Shown here: positions 9,842 to 18,306 of the stretch, in pieces
Position numbering within the stretch: the first letter of the stretch is position 1
Layout of the letters: the number at the start of each line of letters is the position of its first letter
The notes under the pieces: model-generated
Database searches by the model: none
What the model saw: the letters and a program-made list of their open reading frames with translations, nothing else
Told to the model about the DNA's origin: nothing
Position numbers and translations under genes: made by a program
DNA from: Pararhizobium_B sp963760965
GTDB taxonomy: Bacteria > Pseudomonadota > Alphaproteobacteria > Rhizobiales > Rhizobiaceae
Length of the DNA stretch: 64,000 nt
Direction of reading: 5' to 3'
NCBI GenBank assembly: GCA_963760965.1
Contig: CAVXEW010000007.1
Span: forward strand, 62,001-126,000

Positions 9842-10384
9842 TCATTCATGGACATGTTGACCCGCCTCAGCTGCCGCTGCTGCTGTACCGCCGGAAGCAG
9901 TCTCCTGCATTGCATACCTCAAGCGCATTGCGAATTCGGCAACCTTGTCCTTTATGGTCGGGGAGCCGACCTCGCGCTGGCGCACGACGAGCGTCGCCAG
10001 GGGTGTCTTGCCTGTCAGCGCCTCGAGCCGCGAGAAGACCTTGTCGCTGCCGCGCCCGCCCTGAGTGCAAAAGAAGGCGACGTCCGGGAACCCGCCCCGA
10101 AAGCGCGCGACATAGCTGCGCAGCGGCGAAGAGAGGTTGCCGGCCCAGACGGGCGTGCCGAGGATCACCAGCTCGTAGTCGCCGAGGTCGTGCGAACACG
10201 GCTCGATCTCCACCAGCTGTTCGCGCAACGCCTCCCTGGCCGAACGGAAGTAGCCGAAGACGCCGCGGCGGCTGCGCAACTCGTGGACTTCGTCGACGTC
10301 GCATCCGAGTTGATCGGCGATCGCTTCGGCGACCTTCCTGGTATGACCGGATCTTGAATAGTGGACGATCAGCGACTTGCCCAT
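9842..10384 (-). CDS. Flavodoxin-family protein
   Basis: A 180-residue flavodoxin-like protein. The FMN phosphate loop is at the N-terminus (LIVHYSRSGHTRKVAEAIA). A second FMN-contact region follows in VILGTPVWAGNLSSPLRSYV. It likely carries electrons or acts as an NAD(P)H:quinone-type flavoprotein in the cytoplasm. It begins 34 bases after groEL and is followed 51 bases later by the HhH gene, so it is probably co-transcribed. An Ala/Gly-rich, low-complexity C-terminus (GGTAAAAAEAG) follows the fold. The partner is unknown. Confidence 0.82.
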   Translation of the reverse strand: MGKSLIVHYSRSGHTRKVAEAIADQLGCDVDEVHELRSRRGVFGYFRSAREALREQLVEIEPCSHDLGDYELVILGTPVWAGNLSSPLRSYVARFRGGFPDVAFFCTQGGRGSDKVFSRLEALTGKTPLATLVVRQREVGSPTIKDKVAEFAMRLRYAMQETASGGTAAAAAEAGQHVHE

Positions 10385-10418
10385 TCTACAATCCTTTCCT
10401 CAGACCCGGCCCGGCCGC

Positions 10419-12038
10419 CTAGATCATTTCCGGCTCCCTCGGCCGTTCCTTTTCCGGTTCCGGGATTTCCGTCATGGTGGCCTCGGTGAGGAGCAGGACG
10501 CTCGCCACGGACACGGCGTTCTCGAGCGCCGTCCTCACCACCTTGGTCGGATCGACGATGCCCGCCTCAACGAGATCGACATAGGTCTTGCGCGCCGCAT
10601 CGAAGCCGTAGTTCCCCGTGCCTTCAACCATCTTGGCGACGACGACGCCGTCGTCCGTCGCCGAGTTCTGCGCGATCTGCCGCGCCGGCACCTCCAGCGC
10701 CCGCTTCAGGATCTGCACGCCCGTCCGCTCGTCGCCGGACGCAAGGGGCTCCTCTTCGGCGACAGCGGCGATGCAGCGCAGCAGTGCCAGGCCGCCGCCC
10801 GGCACGATCCCCTCGGCGACGGCGGCCTTCGTGGCGCTGATGGCGTCGTCGAGTGCCTCCTTCTTCGACTTCATCTCGGCTTCGGTCGGCGCGCCGACGC
10901 GGATGACGGCGACGCCGCCGGACAGCTTCGCCAGCCGCTCCTGCAGCTTCTCCCGGTCGTAGTCGCTCTTCGTCTCCTCGATCTCGCGGCGGATCTGATC
11001 GACACGACCCTTGATCGCCTTCGCCTCGCCGCCGCCGCCGACGATTGTCGTGGAATCCTTGTCGACGACGACACGCTGGGCGCGACCCAGTTGCTCGAGC
11101 CTGACGTTCTCGAGCTTCAGGCCGAGGTCTCCCGAGATCAGTTCGGCCCCGGTGAGGATGGCGACGTCCTGCAGCATCGCCTTGCGGCGATCGCCGAAGC
11201 CCGGTGCCTTCACCGCGCAGTTCCGGAAGACGCCACGGATCTGGTTGACGAGCAGCGTCGCCAGCGCCTCGCCCTCGACGTCCTCGGCGATCACCAGCAG
11301 CGGCGTGGCCGACTTGGCCACGGCTTCCAGCAGCGGAATGAGATCGTTCAGGGCGGCGATCTTGCGGTCGACGATGAGGATGGAAGCGTTCTCCAGCACC
11401 GTCTCCATCTTCTCGGCATCGGTGACGAAATACGGCGACAGGAAACCGCGATCGAACTGCATGCCTTCGACGACCTCGAGCGCCGTCTCGGTGGTCTTCG
11501 ATTCCTCCACGGTGATCACGCCCTCGCCGCCGACCTTTTCCATCGCCTCGCCGACGAGTGCCCCGATCTCCGGATCGTTGTGGGCGGAGATGGTGGCGAC
11601 CTGCTCCTTCTCCCTGCGTGTTTCGACGGGCCGGGAGATCTGCTTCAGGGCCTCGACGGCGCGCTTCGTCGCCCGGTCGAGGCCACGCCTGATGTCGACC
11701 GCGCTCGCGCCGGCAACGACGTTGCGCACTCCGTCGGCGAAGATCGCGTGCGCGAGCACGGTCGCCGTGCTGGTACCGTCGCCGACGATGTCGCCGGTGC
11801 GCTCGGCCGCCTGGCGCATCATCCGGGCCCCGAGATTCTCCTCGGGATCCTTGAGATCGAATTCCTTTGCGATCGTCACGCCGTCATTGCAGACGATCGG
11901 CGCGCCCCACTTCTTCTCGATCAACACCGCCTTGGAGCGCGGTCCGAGAGTGACGCGCACAGCGTCGGCAAGTTGCGTCGCCCCGCGCAGGATCTTCTCG
12001 CGGGCGGCGGAACGGAAGAGGACTTGCTTGTGGGGCAT
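10419..12038 (-). CDS. groEL: GroEL-type chaperonin (divergent paralogue without groES)
   Basis: A 539-residue chaperonin. The ATP-site motif is GDIVGDGTSTATVLAHA, the apical domain is complete, and LDDAISATKAAVAEGIVPGGG carries the catalytic aspartate region. It lacks the Gly-Gly-Met tail of housekeeping GroEL and ends in a charged EKERPREPEMI. No groES lies beside it, so it must use a GroES from elsewhere or act alone. The start at 12038 (MPHKQVLFRSAAREKI) matches the family N-terminus, with AGGGTG upstream. It heads an operon with flavodoxin, HhH protein and MgtA-like ATPase. The leader contains a strong hairpin with a T-run, and a FixK/FNR-like box lies 172 bases upstream. Confidence 0.92.
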   Translation of the reverse strand: MPHKQVLFRSAAREKILRGATQLADAVRVTLGPRSKAVLIEKKWGAPIVCNDGVTIAKEFDLKDPEENLGARMMRQAAERTGDIVGDGTSTATVLAHAIFADGVRNVVAGASAVDIRRGLDRATKRAVEALKQISRPVETRREKEQVATISAHNDPEIGALVGEAMEKVGGEGVITVEESKTTETALEVVEGMQFDRGFLSPYFVTDAEKMETVLENASILIVDRKIAALNDLIPLLEAVAKSATPLLVIAEDVEGEALATLLVNQIRGVFRNCAVKAPGFGDRRKAMLQDVAILTGAELISGDLGLKLENVRLEQLGRAQRVVVDKDSTTIVGGGGEAKAIKGRVDQIRREIEETKSDYDREKLQERLAKLSGGVAVIRVGAPTEAEMKSKKEALDDAISATKAAVAEGIVPGGGLALLRCIAAVAEEEPLASGDERTGVQILKRALEVPARQIAQNSATDDGVVVAKMVEGTGNYGFDAARKTYVDLVEAGIVDPTKVVRTALENAVSVASVLLLTEATMTEIPEPEKERPREPEMI

Positions 12039-12096
12039 GGACTTCACCCTGATGTGCGAGACGGCGCGCCGAGGCTCCTGCCCTGCTTCACTCCCC

Positions 12097-12157
12097 AAAA
12101 AAACTGCGGAGCCGGCGCGGACCTGAGGGGCGATAAGGTCCGCTACGGACTCCGCAG
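12097..12157 (-). terminator. Intrinsic-terminator-like hairpin in the groEL leader
   Basis: On the minus strand an outer stem (12150-12157 with 12104-12111, CTGCGGAG/CTCCGCAG) encloses a second stem (12136-12143 with 12117-12124, GCGGACCT/AGGTCCGC). Seven T residues follow directly (12097-12103). It lies between the FixK/FNR-like box and the groEL start with no other minus-strand gene before it, so it would be part of the groEL 5' leader. It could act as an attenuator, a protective 5' structure or a temperature-responsive element. Confidence 0.7.
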
Positions 12158-12209
12158 GCATCCCTTCCAGGATGAAGCACAAGTGTTGCCGTTCGACGCC
12201 GGGCGGGCA

Positions 12210-12223
12210 TTGATCCGGATCAA
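12210..12223. promoter_or_regulatory. FixK/FNR-type box
   Basis: A perfect palindrome TTGATCCGGATCAA, matching the anaerobox TTGAT-N4-ATCAA. It lies between divergent groEL (172 bases away) and the SPW gene (228 bases away). For a class II site the groEL transcript would start near 12175, just before the leader hairpin. Confidence 0.75.
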
Positions 12224-12224
12224 C

Positions 12225-12372
12225 GCCCGGCGCGTCGGCGCGCGTGCGGATTTGCGCCTCGTGGATGCGTGCCCGCTGGAAACCCCCAAGTCGTTCTCCT
12301 CACGGACAACGGGAAGAGCGACAATGCCCGCCACGCCGCAGACTCCGCTTTCGCAGGTTCCACCCTCGTCTT
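12225..12372 (+). other. Remnant or duplicate of the hpf leader and first codons
   Basis: The stretch CGGATTTGCGCCTCG, GGATGCGTGCCC, then GGGAAGAGCGACAATG, followed by ACGCCGCAGACTCCGCTTTCGC, parallels block by block the leader and start of the hpf-CSD gene at 24740-24850. In this copy the frame opened at the ATG at 12324 stops after 16 codons (MPATPQTPLSQV...). It is therefore a decayed copy or a duplicated promoter piece lying between the groEL box and the SPW gene. Confidence 0.6.
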
Positions 12373-12450
12373 GATCTTCGTCAATGTTTTCCGTCGAGTG
12401 GAGAATAGTCTCATGCTTGCGGGGTCCGACTTCATCCTTGGAGGTGAAAC

Positions 12451-12852
12451 ATGGACAGACAACGCTGGCAGGACTGGGCGACACTGGTGCTTGGCTTGTG
12501 GATCATCGCCTCACCCCTTCTGTTTTTCGTTCCGGCAGCCACGAGCGCAGCCACGCCCGCTACATCCGGGTGGGCGCACTGGAGCCTTTACTTCTCGAGC
12601 ATCGAGCAGTGGAACTTCTACATCGTCGGCTTGGCGCTCGTGATCGTCGGGGTCGCCGCGCTCTACTCCGGCAGGCTGTGGGAGGAATGGATCGACGTGG
12701 TTCTCGGCCTATGGCTCCTCGCCTCGCCCTGGGTCCTGCGATACGCAGACCAGAGCATGCTCAAGTGGGATGCCGTAATCGTCGGCCTGGTGGTCGCCGC
12801 TTTGGCTGCCTGGGCCCTAGCGTCCGGCCGACGCCAAGGCCACCCCGCCTAG
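12451..12852 (+). CDS. SPW-repeat membrane protein
   Basis: A 133-residue four-helix membrane protein with two SPW repeats. Each is a W...LGLW..ASP unit (ATLVLGLWIIASPLLF near the start and VVLGLWLLASPWVLRY near residue 90). The family is small integral membrane proteins of unknown function, common beside stress genes. GGAGGTGAAAC precedes the ATG. A FixK/FNR-type box and an hpf-leader remnant lie upstream. A related protein is encoded on the minus strand at 19139-19492. Confidence 0.85.
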   Translation: MDRQRWQDWATLVLGLWIIASPLLFFVPAATSAATPATSGWAHWSLYFSSIEQWNFYIVGLALVIVGVAALYSGRLWEEWIDVVLGLWLLASPWVLRYADQSMLKWDAVIVGLVVAALAAWALASGRRQGHPA

Positions 12853-13167
12853 TCGTGCCGTTTGCTCGGGCGACGGTGCAGCGCACCGCCGCTTCCCGTC
12901 AGGGTCGTGCCTCTCGGCGACGCGCAGTCCTCCGGCGAGGCCCGTCGTTCCCGTGCCGGCTTCTTTCGCCGCCCGACCGAGCGGCCGCTTCGGCCGGAGC
13001 TTCCGCCCGTCATCGAAAAGGTCGCCGCGGTCTTTTCCTCGCGGACGGTACGCGCCCGACGCGCGGTTGCCGACGGAGCATTCCGAAAATTGCTCCTTGA
13101 CGACTATATTGCGAAAAGTGGCGGCCGGCTTTGGCCGCGCCCGACATGCGGCGTGAGAGACGGAGCG
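12853..13167. other. Intergenic region without a recognisable gene
   Basis: 315 bases between the SPW gene and pncA. No convincing reading frame, hairpin with T-run or FixK box was seen. It presumably carries the pncA promoter. Confidence 0.5.
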
Positions 13168-13809
13168 ATGGTACAAGCGAAACTGAAGCGGAAAGCCGAC
13201 GCACTCATCGTAGTCGACATCCAGAAGGACTTCTGCGCGGGCGGTGCGCTTGCAGTACCCGACGGCGACGCGGTCGTCAGGCCGATCAACCGTCTCGCCC
13301 GGCGCTTCGACACTGTCGTCCTGACCCAGGACTGGCACCCGCCGGGTCACGCGTCCTTCGCCTCGACCCATCCCGGGCGACAGCCCTTTGAAAGCGTGAG
13401 CCTTCCCTACGGTGTCCAGACGCTCTGGCCGGACCACTGCGTGCAGGGCTCGGAAGGCGCCACCTTTCATCCCAACCTCGACATCCCTCATGCCACTGCC
13501 ATCATCCGCAAGGGCACGGATCGCCTCATCGACTCCTACTCCGCCCTTTGTGAGAACGACCACGCGACGCCCACCGGGCTTGCCGGCTATCTGCGCGAGC
13601 GCGGAATCGAGCGGATTTTCGTCGCCGGGCTCGCGCTCGATTTCTGCGTACGCTTCACCGTCGAGGATGCCGCCGTCCACGGCTTCGCGGTTGCAGTGGT
13701 CGAGGATTGCTGCCGGGCGATCAACACGGACGGGTCCCTTGAACAAGCGCGAGCGAGCTTCCGAGCGATCGATGAAGGCATCATCATCGCAAGCGATGAC
13801 ATTGCTTGA
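13168..13809 (+). CDS. pncA: Nicotinamidase / isochorismatase-family hydrolase
   Basis: A 213-residue nicotinamidase. The catalytic triad is visible: Asp in ALIVVDIQKDFCAGG, Lys in IIRKGTDR and Cys in VAGLALDFCVRFTVEDA. The metal-site segment is LTQDWHPPGHASF. It converts nicotinamide to nicotinate, the step before PncB, which is encoded in the same island at 22592. The start at 13168 gives the standard family N-terminus; upstream in-frame codons show no family similarity. It is followed by the HAD-ATPase fusion gene after 52 bases. Confidence 0.92.
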   Translation: MVQAKLKRKADALIVVDIQKDFCAGGALAVPDGDAVVRPINRLARRFDTVVLTQDWHPPGHASFASTHPGRQPFESVSLPYGVQTLWPDHCVQGSEGATFHPNLDIPHATAIIRKGTDRLIDSYSALCENDHATPTGLAGYLRERGIERIFVAGLALDFCVRFTVEDAAVHGFAVAVVEDCCRAINTDGSLEQARASFRAIDEGIIIASDDIA

Positions 13810-13861
13810 CCATTGAACGCAAAGCCTTCTGAAGCCCCTTACGGAGAGGCCCGAGCGGCTG

Positions 13862-15632
13862 GTGGATGACATGATGAAAGCGACGAGGGCCGAGACTCCC
13901 GCCGCCCCGGCAGGAGGGCCGCTGCACTTCCTCGCGCTGGCCGTGGATTACGATGGCACCATAGCAGAAAACGGGGCGGTCACCGACACGACCCTGCGGG
14001 CCCTTCAGCGGCTCAAGGAGGCCGGCCGTGTGCTGGTGCTCGTCACCGGACGGGAGCTTGTCGACCTGCGCCACGCCTTCCCTCACTTTGCGATCTTCGA
14101 CCGCATCGTGGCCGAAAACGGCGCCGTCATCTACGATCCCGAAACGGGCCGCGAACATGCCCTTGCGCCCTCCCCGCCCGCGGCGTTCGTCCAGAGGCTC
14201 GTCGATCTCGGCGTGGAGCCGATCTCGGTCGGCCATGTAGTGGTTGCAACCTGGCATCCCCACGAGCAGGCTATCCTCACAGCCATTCAGGAGCTTGGCC
14301 TCGAACTGCACATGATCTTCAACAAGGGCGCGATCATGGTTCTGCCGTCCGGGATCAGCAAGGCGAGCGGCCTGCATGCGGCACTGAAGGAACTCGACAT
14401 CTCGGCGATCAACACCGTCGCGGTGGGCGACGCCGAGAACGATCACGCCTTCCTGCGAGCCTCTGGGTGCGCCGCGGTGGTCGCCAACGCCCTGCCGACG
14501 CTGAAGGACGAGGCGGACATCATCCTTTCCGGCGATCATGGCGCGGGCGTGGTGGAACTGATCGATCGCATGACAGCCGAAGACGCCGAGCTCGTCCCGC
14601 CGAACCGGCGGGGGCTCTTCATCGGCACAGATTGCAACGGGAGGGAAGTCTACCTCGATCCCGATCAGGCCGTGTTGATCGCTGGCAATTCCGGCAGCGG
14701 AAAGTCGAGTTTCGCCACGCTTCTCACCGAGCGGATGCTGGAGAAAGGCTTCGAGTTCTGCGTCGTCGATCCGGAAGGCGATTATCTGGAGCTCGAAGGT
14801 GCCGTCACTATCGGTGACATCCATGAGGGACCTGCGACCGAGGAGGCCCTGAGGCTCCTGCTGCTCGCCGGCGTCAATGTGGTCCTCAGCATACTGGCGC
14901 TTCCTCTCCCGGAACGCGAGGCGCTCTTTGCCGAGCTCCTTCCCGCGACGGCCAGGTTGCGCGCACGGTCAGGCCGACCTCATTGGCTGATCATCGACGA
15001 GGCCAGCCACGTTCTGCCGGCTGTGCACGCTCGTCCCCTGGACTTCGCTCAGGAACTGTCTCGCGGGAACGATCCTCGTTGCGGTAGACCCTCTGACGCT
15101 GAACCCCGACGCACTACGGGCCGTCGACGTCGTCCTCGCTTGTGGAAGCATGGCGGCCGATGCAGTTCTTGCCTGTGCGGCAATCGATGGCATAACCCTT
15201 CACGGTCAGCTTCCGGCACCAGGACACGACGAGCTTCTGTTCTGGTCACGCAGATCCGGCCTCCCTGCCTCCGTCCTGCGCCGTGGCGCCCCGCGCCAGG
15301 CGCACAACCGCCACAGGGGAAAATATGCGACCGGCGATGTCGGGGAGTGGAAGAGCTTCTATTTCCGCGGCCCCGAGAAGACCCTCAACGTTCGGGCACG
15401 GAACCTGAGCGAGTTCCTGCGGATCGCCGCTGAGATCGATGACGGTATTTGGGAATATCACCTGCGTGCGGGCGACTACGAGGCCTGGTTCCGGCACGTG
15501 ATCCGCGACGACGCGTTGGCCGATGAAGCGCGCGACGTCATGCTGAAGCCGAACCTGCCGGTAGCGGAGAGCCGGAGGCTCGTGACGAACGCCATCGAAC
15601 GCCGCTATGTCCTGGACCATGTTGTGGCGTGA
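13862..15632 (+). pseudogene. HAD-IIB phosphatase fused to a P-loop ATPase domain, one frameshift
   Basis: Residues 25-245 are a Cof-type HAD hydrolase: motif I AVDYDGTIAENGAV, motif IV NTVAVGDAENDHAFL. Residues 255-400 are a P-loop ATPase with Walker A IAGNSGSGKSSFATLL and Walker B HWLIIDEASHVLP, resembling HerA/VirB4-type domains. Near 15055-15066 the frame shifts by one. The protein then resumes as GTILVAVDPLTLNPDALRAV and ends in a conserved tail (DDGIWEYHLRAGDYEAWF). Full length would be about 590 residues. The fusion suggests phosphatase activity coupled to an ATP-driven step, but no substrate is known. The single indel in an otherwise intact protein may be a sequencing error. Confidence 0.75.
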
Positions 15633-15871
15633 CGTCCTTCGAGCCGCCTCCTATGGCAAGACAGAATGAGCGCGCGCGCTATTGATCAAGACGCGCCAGA
15701 CCTCCGTACTCGAGAACCCGGCGCGAAGGTCGAGGCGGTCCCGACCGCAGTGACCCCGTTGCATACTTCCTTCTGCCAGGTGCGATGGCTGCTGATCCGA
15801 TGTGGTTCCTCGATGACGCCCGGCTTCGCGTGGCGATGCGCCTAGTGGCGCCACAGCGGCGCGAGGCGCCC

Positions 15872-17302
15872 TCACCCCTTGATGCAGATGATCGGGCAAA
15901 GGCGCGCCACGCGGCGCGCGAGGCCGGCCATCTCCGCGACTTCGACTACGGCGTCGACGCTCTTGTAGGCGCCGGGCGCCTCCTCGGCGATGCCACGCTT
16001 CGACGGGCTCTTGACAATGATGCCGCGAGCCGCAAGTTCCTGCTGGACGCCGCCCCCCGTCCAGGTGCGGGTGGCCTGATGGCGGCTCATCGCCCGTCCT
16101 GCGCCGTGGCAGGCCGAGCTCAGGGCCGCCGCCTCGGAGCGCGCGTCTCCGACGAGCACGTATGAGGCGGTTCCCATGCTGCCGCCGATCAGAACCGGCT
16201 GCCCGGTGCCGCGCAGAGCCTCGGGCAGCTCGGCTTCGCCGGGGCCGAGCGCCCGCGTCGCGCCCTTGCGGTGGACGAAGAGCCGCCGCGGCGTACTGTC
16301 GATCGCGTGCACCTCCTCCTTGCAGGTATTGTGCGAGACGTCATAGAGCAGCTCCGCCCTGGCGTCGGCGAAGAACCGCTCGATCACGCCGCGCGCGAGA
16401 TGGGTCAGGATCTGGCGATTGGCGAGGGCGCAGTTGATCCCTGCCCGCATGACGCCGAGATAGCGCTGGCCGAGCTCGGAGGCGATCGGCGCGCAGGCGA
16501 GCTCGCGATCCGGTAGCTCGATGCCATGAACCGTTGCCGCGATCGCCATGTCGCGCAGATACTCGGTGCCGATCTGGTGGCCGAGGCCGCGCGAGCCGCA
16601 GTGGATCATCACGACGACCTGGTCCTTCGTCAGGCCGAATGCCCTGGCCGCGGCCTCGTCGTAGATCTCCGCGACGTACTGGACCTCCAGATAATGATTG
16701 CCGGAGCCGAGCGTCCCCATCTCGTCGCGCTGCCGGTTCCGCGCCTTCTCTGAGACGTCCTCGGGAACCGCCCCAGGCATGGTGCCGCGATCCTCGATAC
16801 GCGAAAGATCCTCCTCGTGGCCATAGCCCTGCCCTACCGCCCAGGCCGCGCCGCCTCTCAGCATCGCGGTTAGTCCGTCGTCGTCGAGGTGGATGCGCCC
16901 ATGACTGCCGACCCCGGCCGGGATCGAACGCGAGAGCTCGTGCGCGAGGGCGTCCTGCCGGGCCACGACGTCTTGCCGCCCAAGACCGGTGGTCAGCAGC
17001 CGCACGCCGCAGGAGATGTCGAAGCCGACGCCGCCCGCCGAGACAACGCCCCCCTCTTCCGGGTCGAACGCTGCAACCCCGCCGATCGGAAAGCCGTAGC
17101 CCCAGTGGGCGTCCGGCATGGCGTAGGCGGCTGCGACGATGCCGGGCAGGCAGGCGACATTGCCGATCTGCTCGGCGACCTTCGCATCCATGTCGTCGAT
17201 CAGCGCCGCGTCGGCATAGATGATCGCCGGAACCCGCATGCCACCCGTCATCGGCAGGCGCCAGGCGAAAGGGGCGATTTGTTGCAAAGCAGTCCGGTCC
17301 AT
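15872..17302 (-). CDS. rtcB: RtcB-type RNA ligase
   Basis: A 476-residue RtcB, the GTP- and Mn2+-dependent ligase that joins 2',3'-cyclic-phosphate RNA ends to 5'-hydroxyls. Visible signatures are YAMPDAHWGYGFPIGGVAAF, VGFDISCGVRLL, GSGNHYLEVQYV, MIHCGSRGLGHQ, and SACHGAGRAMSRHQA with the guanylylated histidine. The start at 17302 was chosen because GAGG lies just upstream and the archease stop is 11 bases before it. Archease directly upstream is the known activator of RtcB. Together they form an RNA-repair operon. Confidence 0.93.
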   Translation of the reverse strand: MDRTALQQIAPFAWRLPMTGGMRVPAIIYADAALIDDMDAKVAEQIGNVACLPGIVAAAYAMPDAHWGYGFPIGGVAAFDPEEGGVVSAGGVGFDISCGVRLLTTGLGRQDVVARQDALAHELSRSIPAGVGSHGRIHLDDDGLTAMLRGGAAWAVGQGYGHEEDLSRIEDRGTMPGAVPEDVSEKARNRQRDEMGTLGSGNHYLEVQYVAEIYDEAAARAFGLTKDQVVVMIHCGSRGLGHQIGTEYLRDMAIAATVHGIELPDRELACAPIASELGQRYLGVMRAGINCALANRQILTHLARGVIERFFADARAELLYDVSHNTCKEEVHAIDSTPRRLFVHRKGATRALGPGEAELPEALRGTGQPVLIGGSMGTASYVLVGDARSEAAALSSACHGAGRAMSRHQATRTWTGGGVQQELAARGIIVKSPSKRGIAEEAPGAYKSVDAVVEVAEMAGLARRVARLCPIICIKG

Positions 17303-17313
17303 CTCGCAGATCC

Positions 17314-17781
17314 TCAGACGTCCACCACGCACTGGGCGATCCACCGCCCGGCTGGGTCTGGCCCCACGCGCAGTTCGGTCATCGTAGCGCCCTTCGGCTC
17401 CACCGCCGGGCCGTGTCGTGACACATCGACAGGTTCCCCGCAGGCCTTGGCAGAGAGCGCGGTTCCATCGATGGCGACGCGGAACTCGCCGAAGAGCATG
17501 CTGCGCGTTGCCATCTCGTAGATCACCGCGTTAAGCCAGTCGACGAGCAGCAATTCCAGATCAGGAGCGTCGCACGCAATCGACACCGAGTGCGAGCAGC
17601 GGATCGCCTCGAGTGGGACGACGGCGGCAATCATCGCCCGCGCCGCATTGGCGAACGCCTCCGCCGGATCCGCCCCGTAGCCCCGCACTCCGATATCTGC
17701 ATCGTGCGGGAAATGGGTCCAGCCGGCCGCAGACGCTTCCGTCGTCGCCTTGTCCTCGGTGGGGGGCGGACCGTCAGCCAT
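17314..17781 (-). CDS. Archease (RtcB activator)
   Basis: A 155-residue archease. The diagnostic segment THFPHDADIGVRGYG near residue 20 carries the conserved acidic residues, and LELLLVDWLNAVIYEMATRS near residue 75 is typical. Archease helps RtcB guanylylation and turnover, and rtcB follows 11 bases downstream. A short gene of unknown function ends 5 bases before its start, so the three are probably one operon. The N-terminus is extended by a Pro/Thr-rich stretch absent from short archeases. Confidence 0.88.
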   Translation of the reverse strand: MADGPPPTEDKATTEASAAGWTHFPHDADIGVRGYGADPAEAFANAARAMIAAVVPLEAIRCSHSVSIACDAPDLELLLVDWLNAVIYEMATRSMLFGEFRVAIDGTALSAKACGEPVDVSRHGPAVEPKGATMTELRVGPDPAGRWIAQCVVDV

Positions 17782-17786
17782 TCTCG

Positions 17787-18020
17787 TCAGCCGGCTTTCG
17801 CCGAGCGTTTCTTCCCGGCCCGCTTCGCCCCTTCGGCCCTGGTCAGCCCGACCGTCAGCCTCCCCTTCACGGAGGTGGCACGGGTCCCGTCGGCATCCAC
17901 GACCTCGGGAAGCCGGAAATTGCGCATCCGCTCCGCCTTCACAGGTGGCTTCGGGCCGGCTCCGGCCATCACCAAGCCTCCTTCCGTCCACTGACCCTGC
18001 AATTGTTCCTTTGTAAGCAT
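17787..18020 (-). CDS. Small basic hypothetical protein upstream of archease
   Basis: A possible 77-residue protein starting MLTKEQLQGQWTEGG and ending in a lysine/arginine-rich tail (AKRAGKKRSAKAG). I do not recognise a family. It ends 5 bases before the archease start and lies downstream of a FixK-like box at 18234, so it would be the first gene of the archease-rtcB operon. The ribosome site is weak, and another frame is also open here. Confidence 0.45.
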   Translation of the reverse strand: MLTKEQLQGQWTEGGLVMAGAGPKPPVKAERMRNFRLPEVVDADGTRATSVKGRLTVGLTRAEGAKRAGKKRSAKAG

Positions 18021-18233
18021 CTCGGAAATGAAGTCGTTGAGGCACGTCAAATGCGCGGTGAATCGCCGCTTTTGAATACTGCTCGAAGTCCGACGCGAAT
18101 TTCGCCAGAAGGCCGCTGCCGAAAACGTACAAGGGCCGCCCCGGCGACCGGCCATTCGTCGTCCCCGGTGGAGACAAGCCGGAGGAGAGAACCGCCTTCC
18201 ATAGTGCCTGCTCGGTATTGCGCGCCGCCGGAA

Positions 18234-18247
18234 TTGACGCCGGTCAA
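18234..18247. promoter_or_regulatory. FixK/FNR-type box (TTGAC variant)
   Basis: The palindrome TTGACGCCGGTCAA matches the TTGAC-N4-GTCAA variant. It lies 60 bases before the plus-strand start at 18307, consistent with a class II site giving a start near 18282. It is 214 bases upstream of the minus-strand archease operon. Confidence 0.65.
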
Positions 18248-18306
18248 TTCCGATTGGCTGCTGGTTTGGCATGCTTTCCAGAATGCGGAAACGAAGGGTG
18301 CAAGCC

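Noticed and set aside
10377..12374. 665-codon plus-strand frame opposite groEL
   Set aside because: It is the reverse-strand shadow of a well-conserved chaperonin gene; its composition (His/Asp/Leu/Arg-rich) has no family character.
15640..15700. TTGATCAA palindrome near the end of the HAD-ATPase gene
   Set aside because: It lacks the four-base spacer of FixK/FNR sites and lies between two convergent gene ends.
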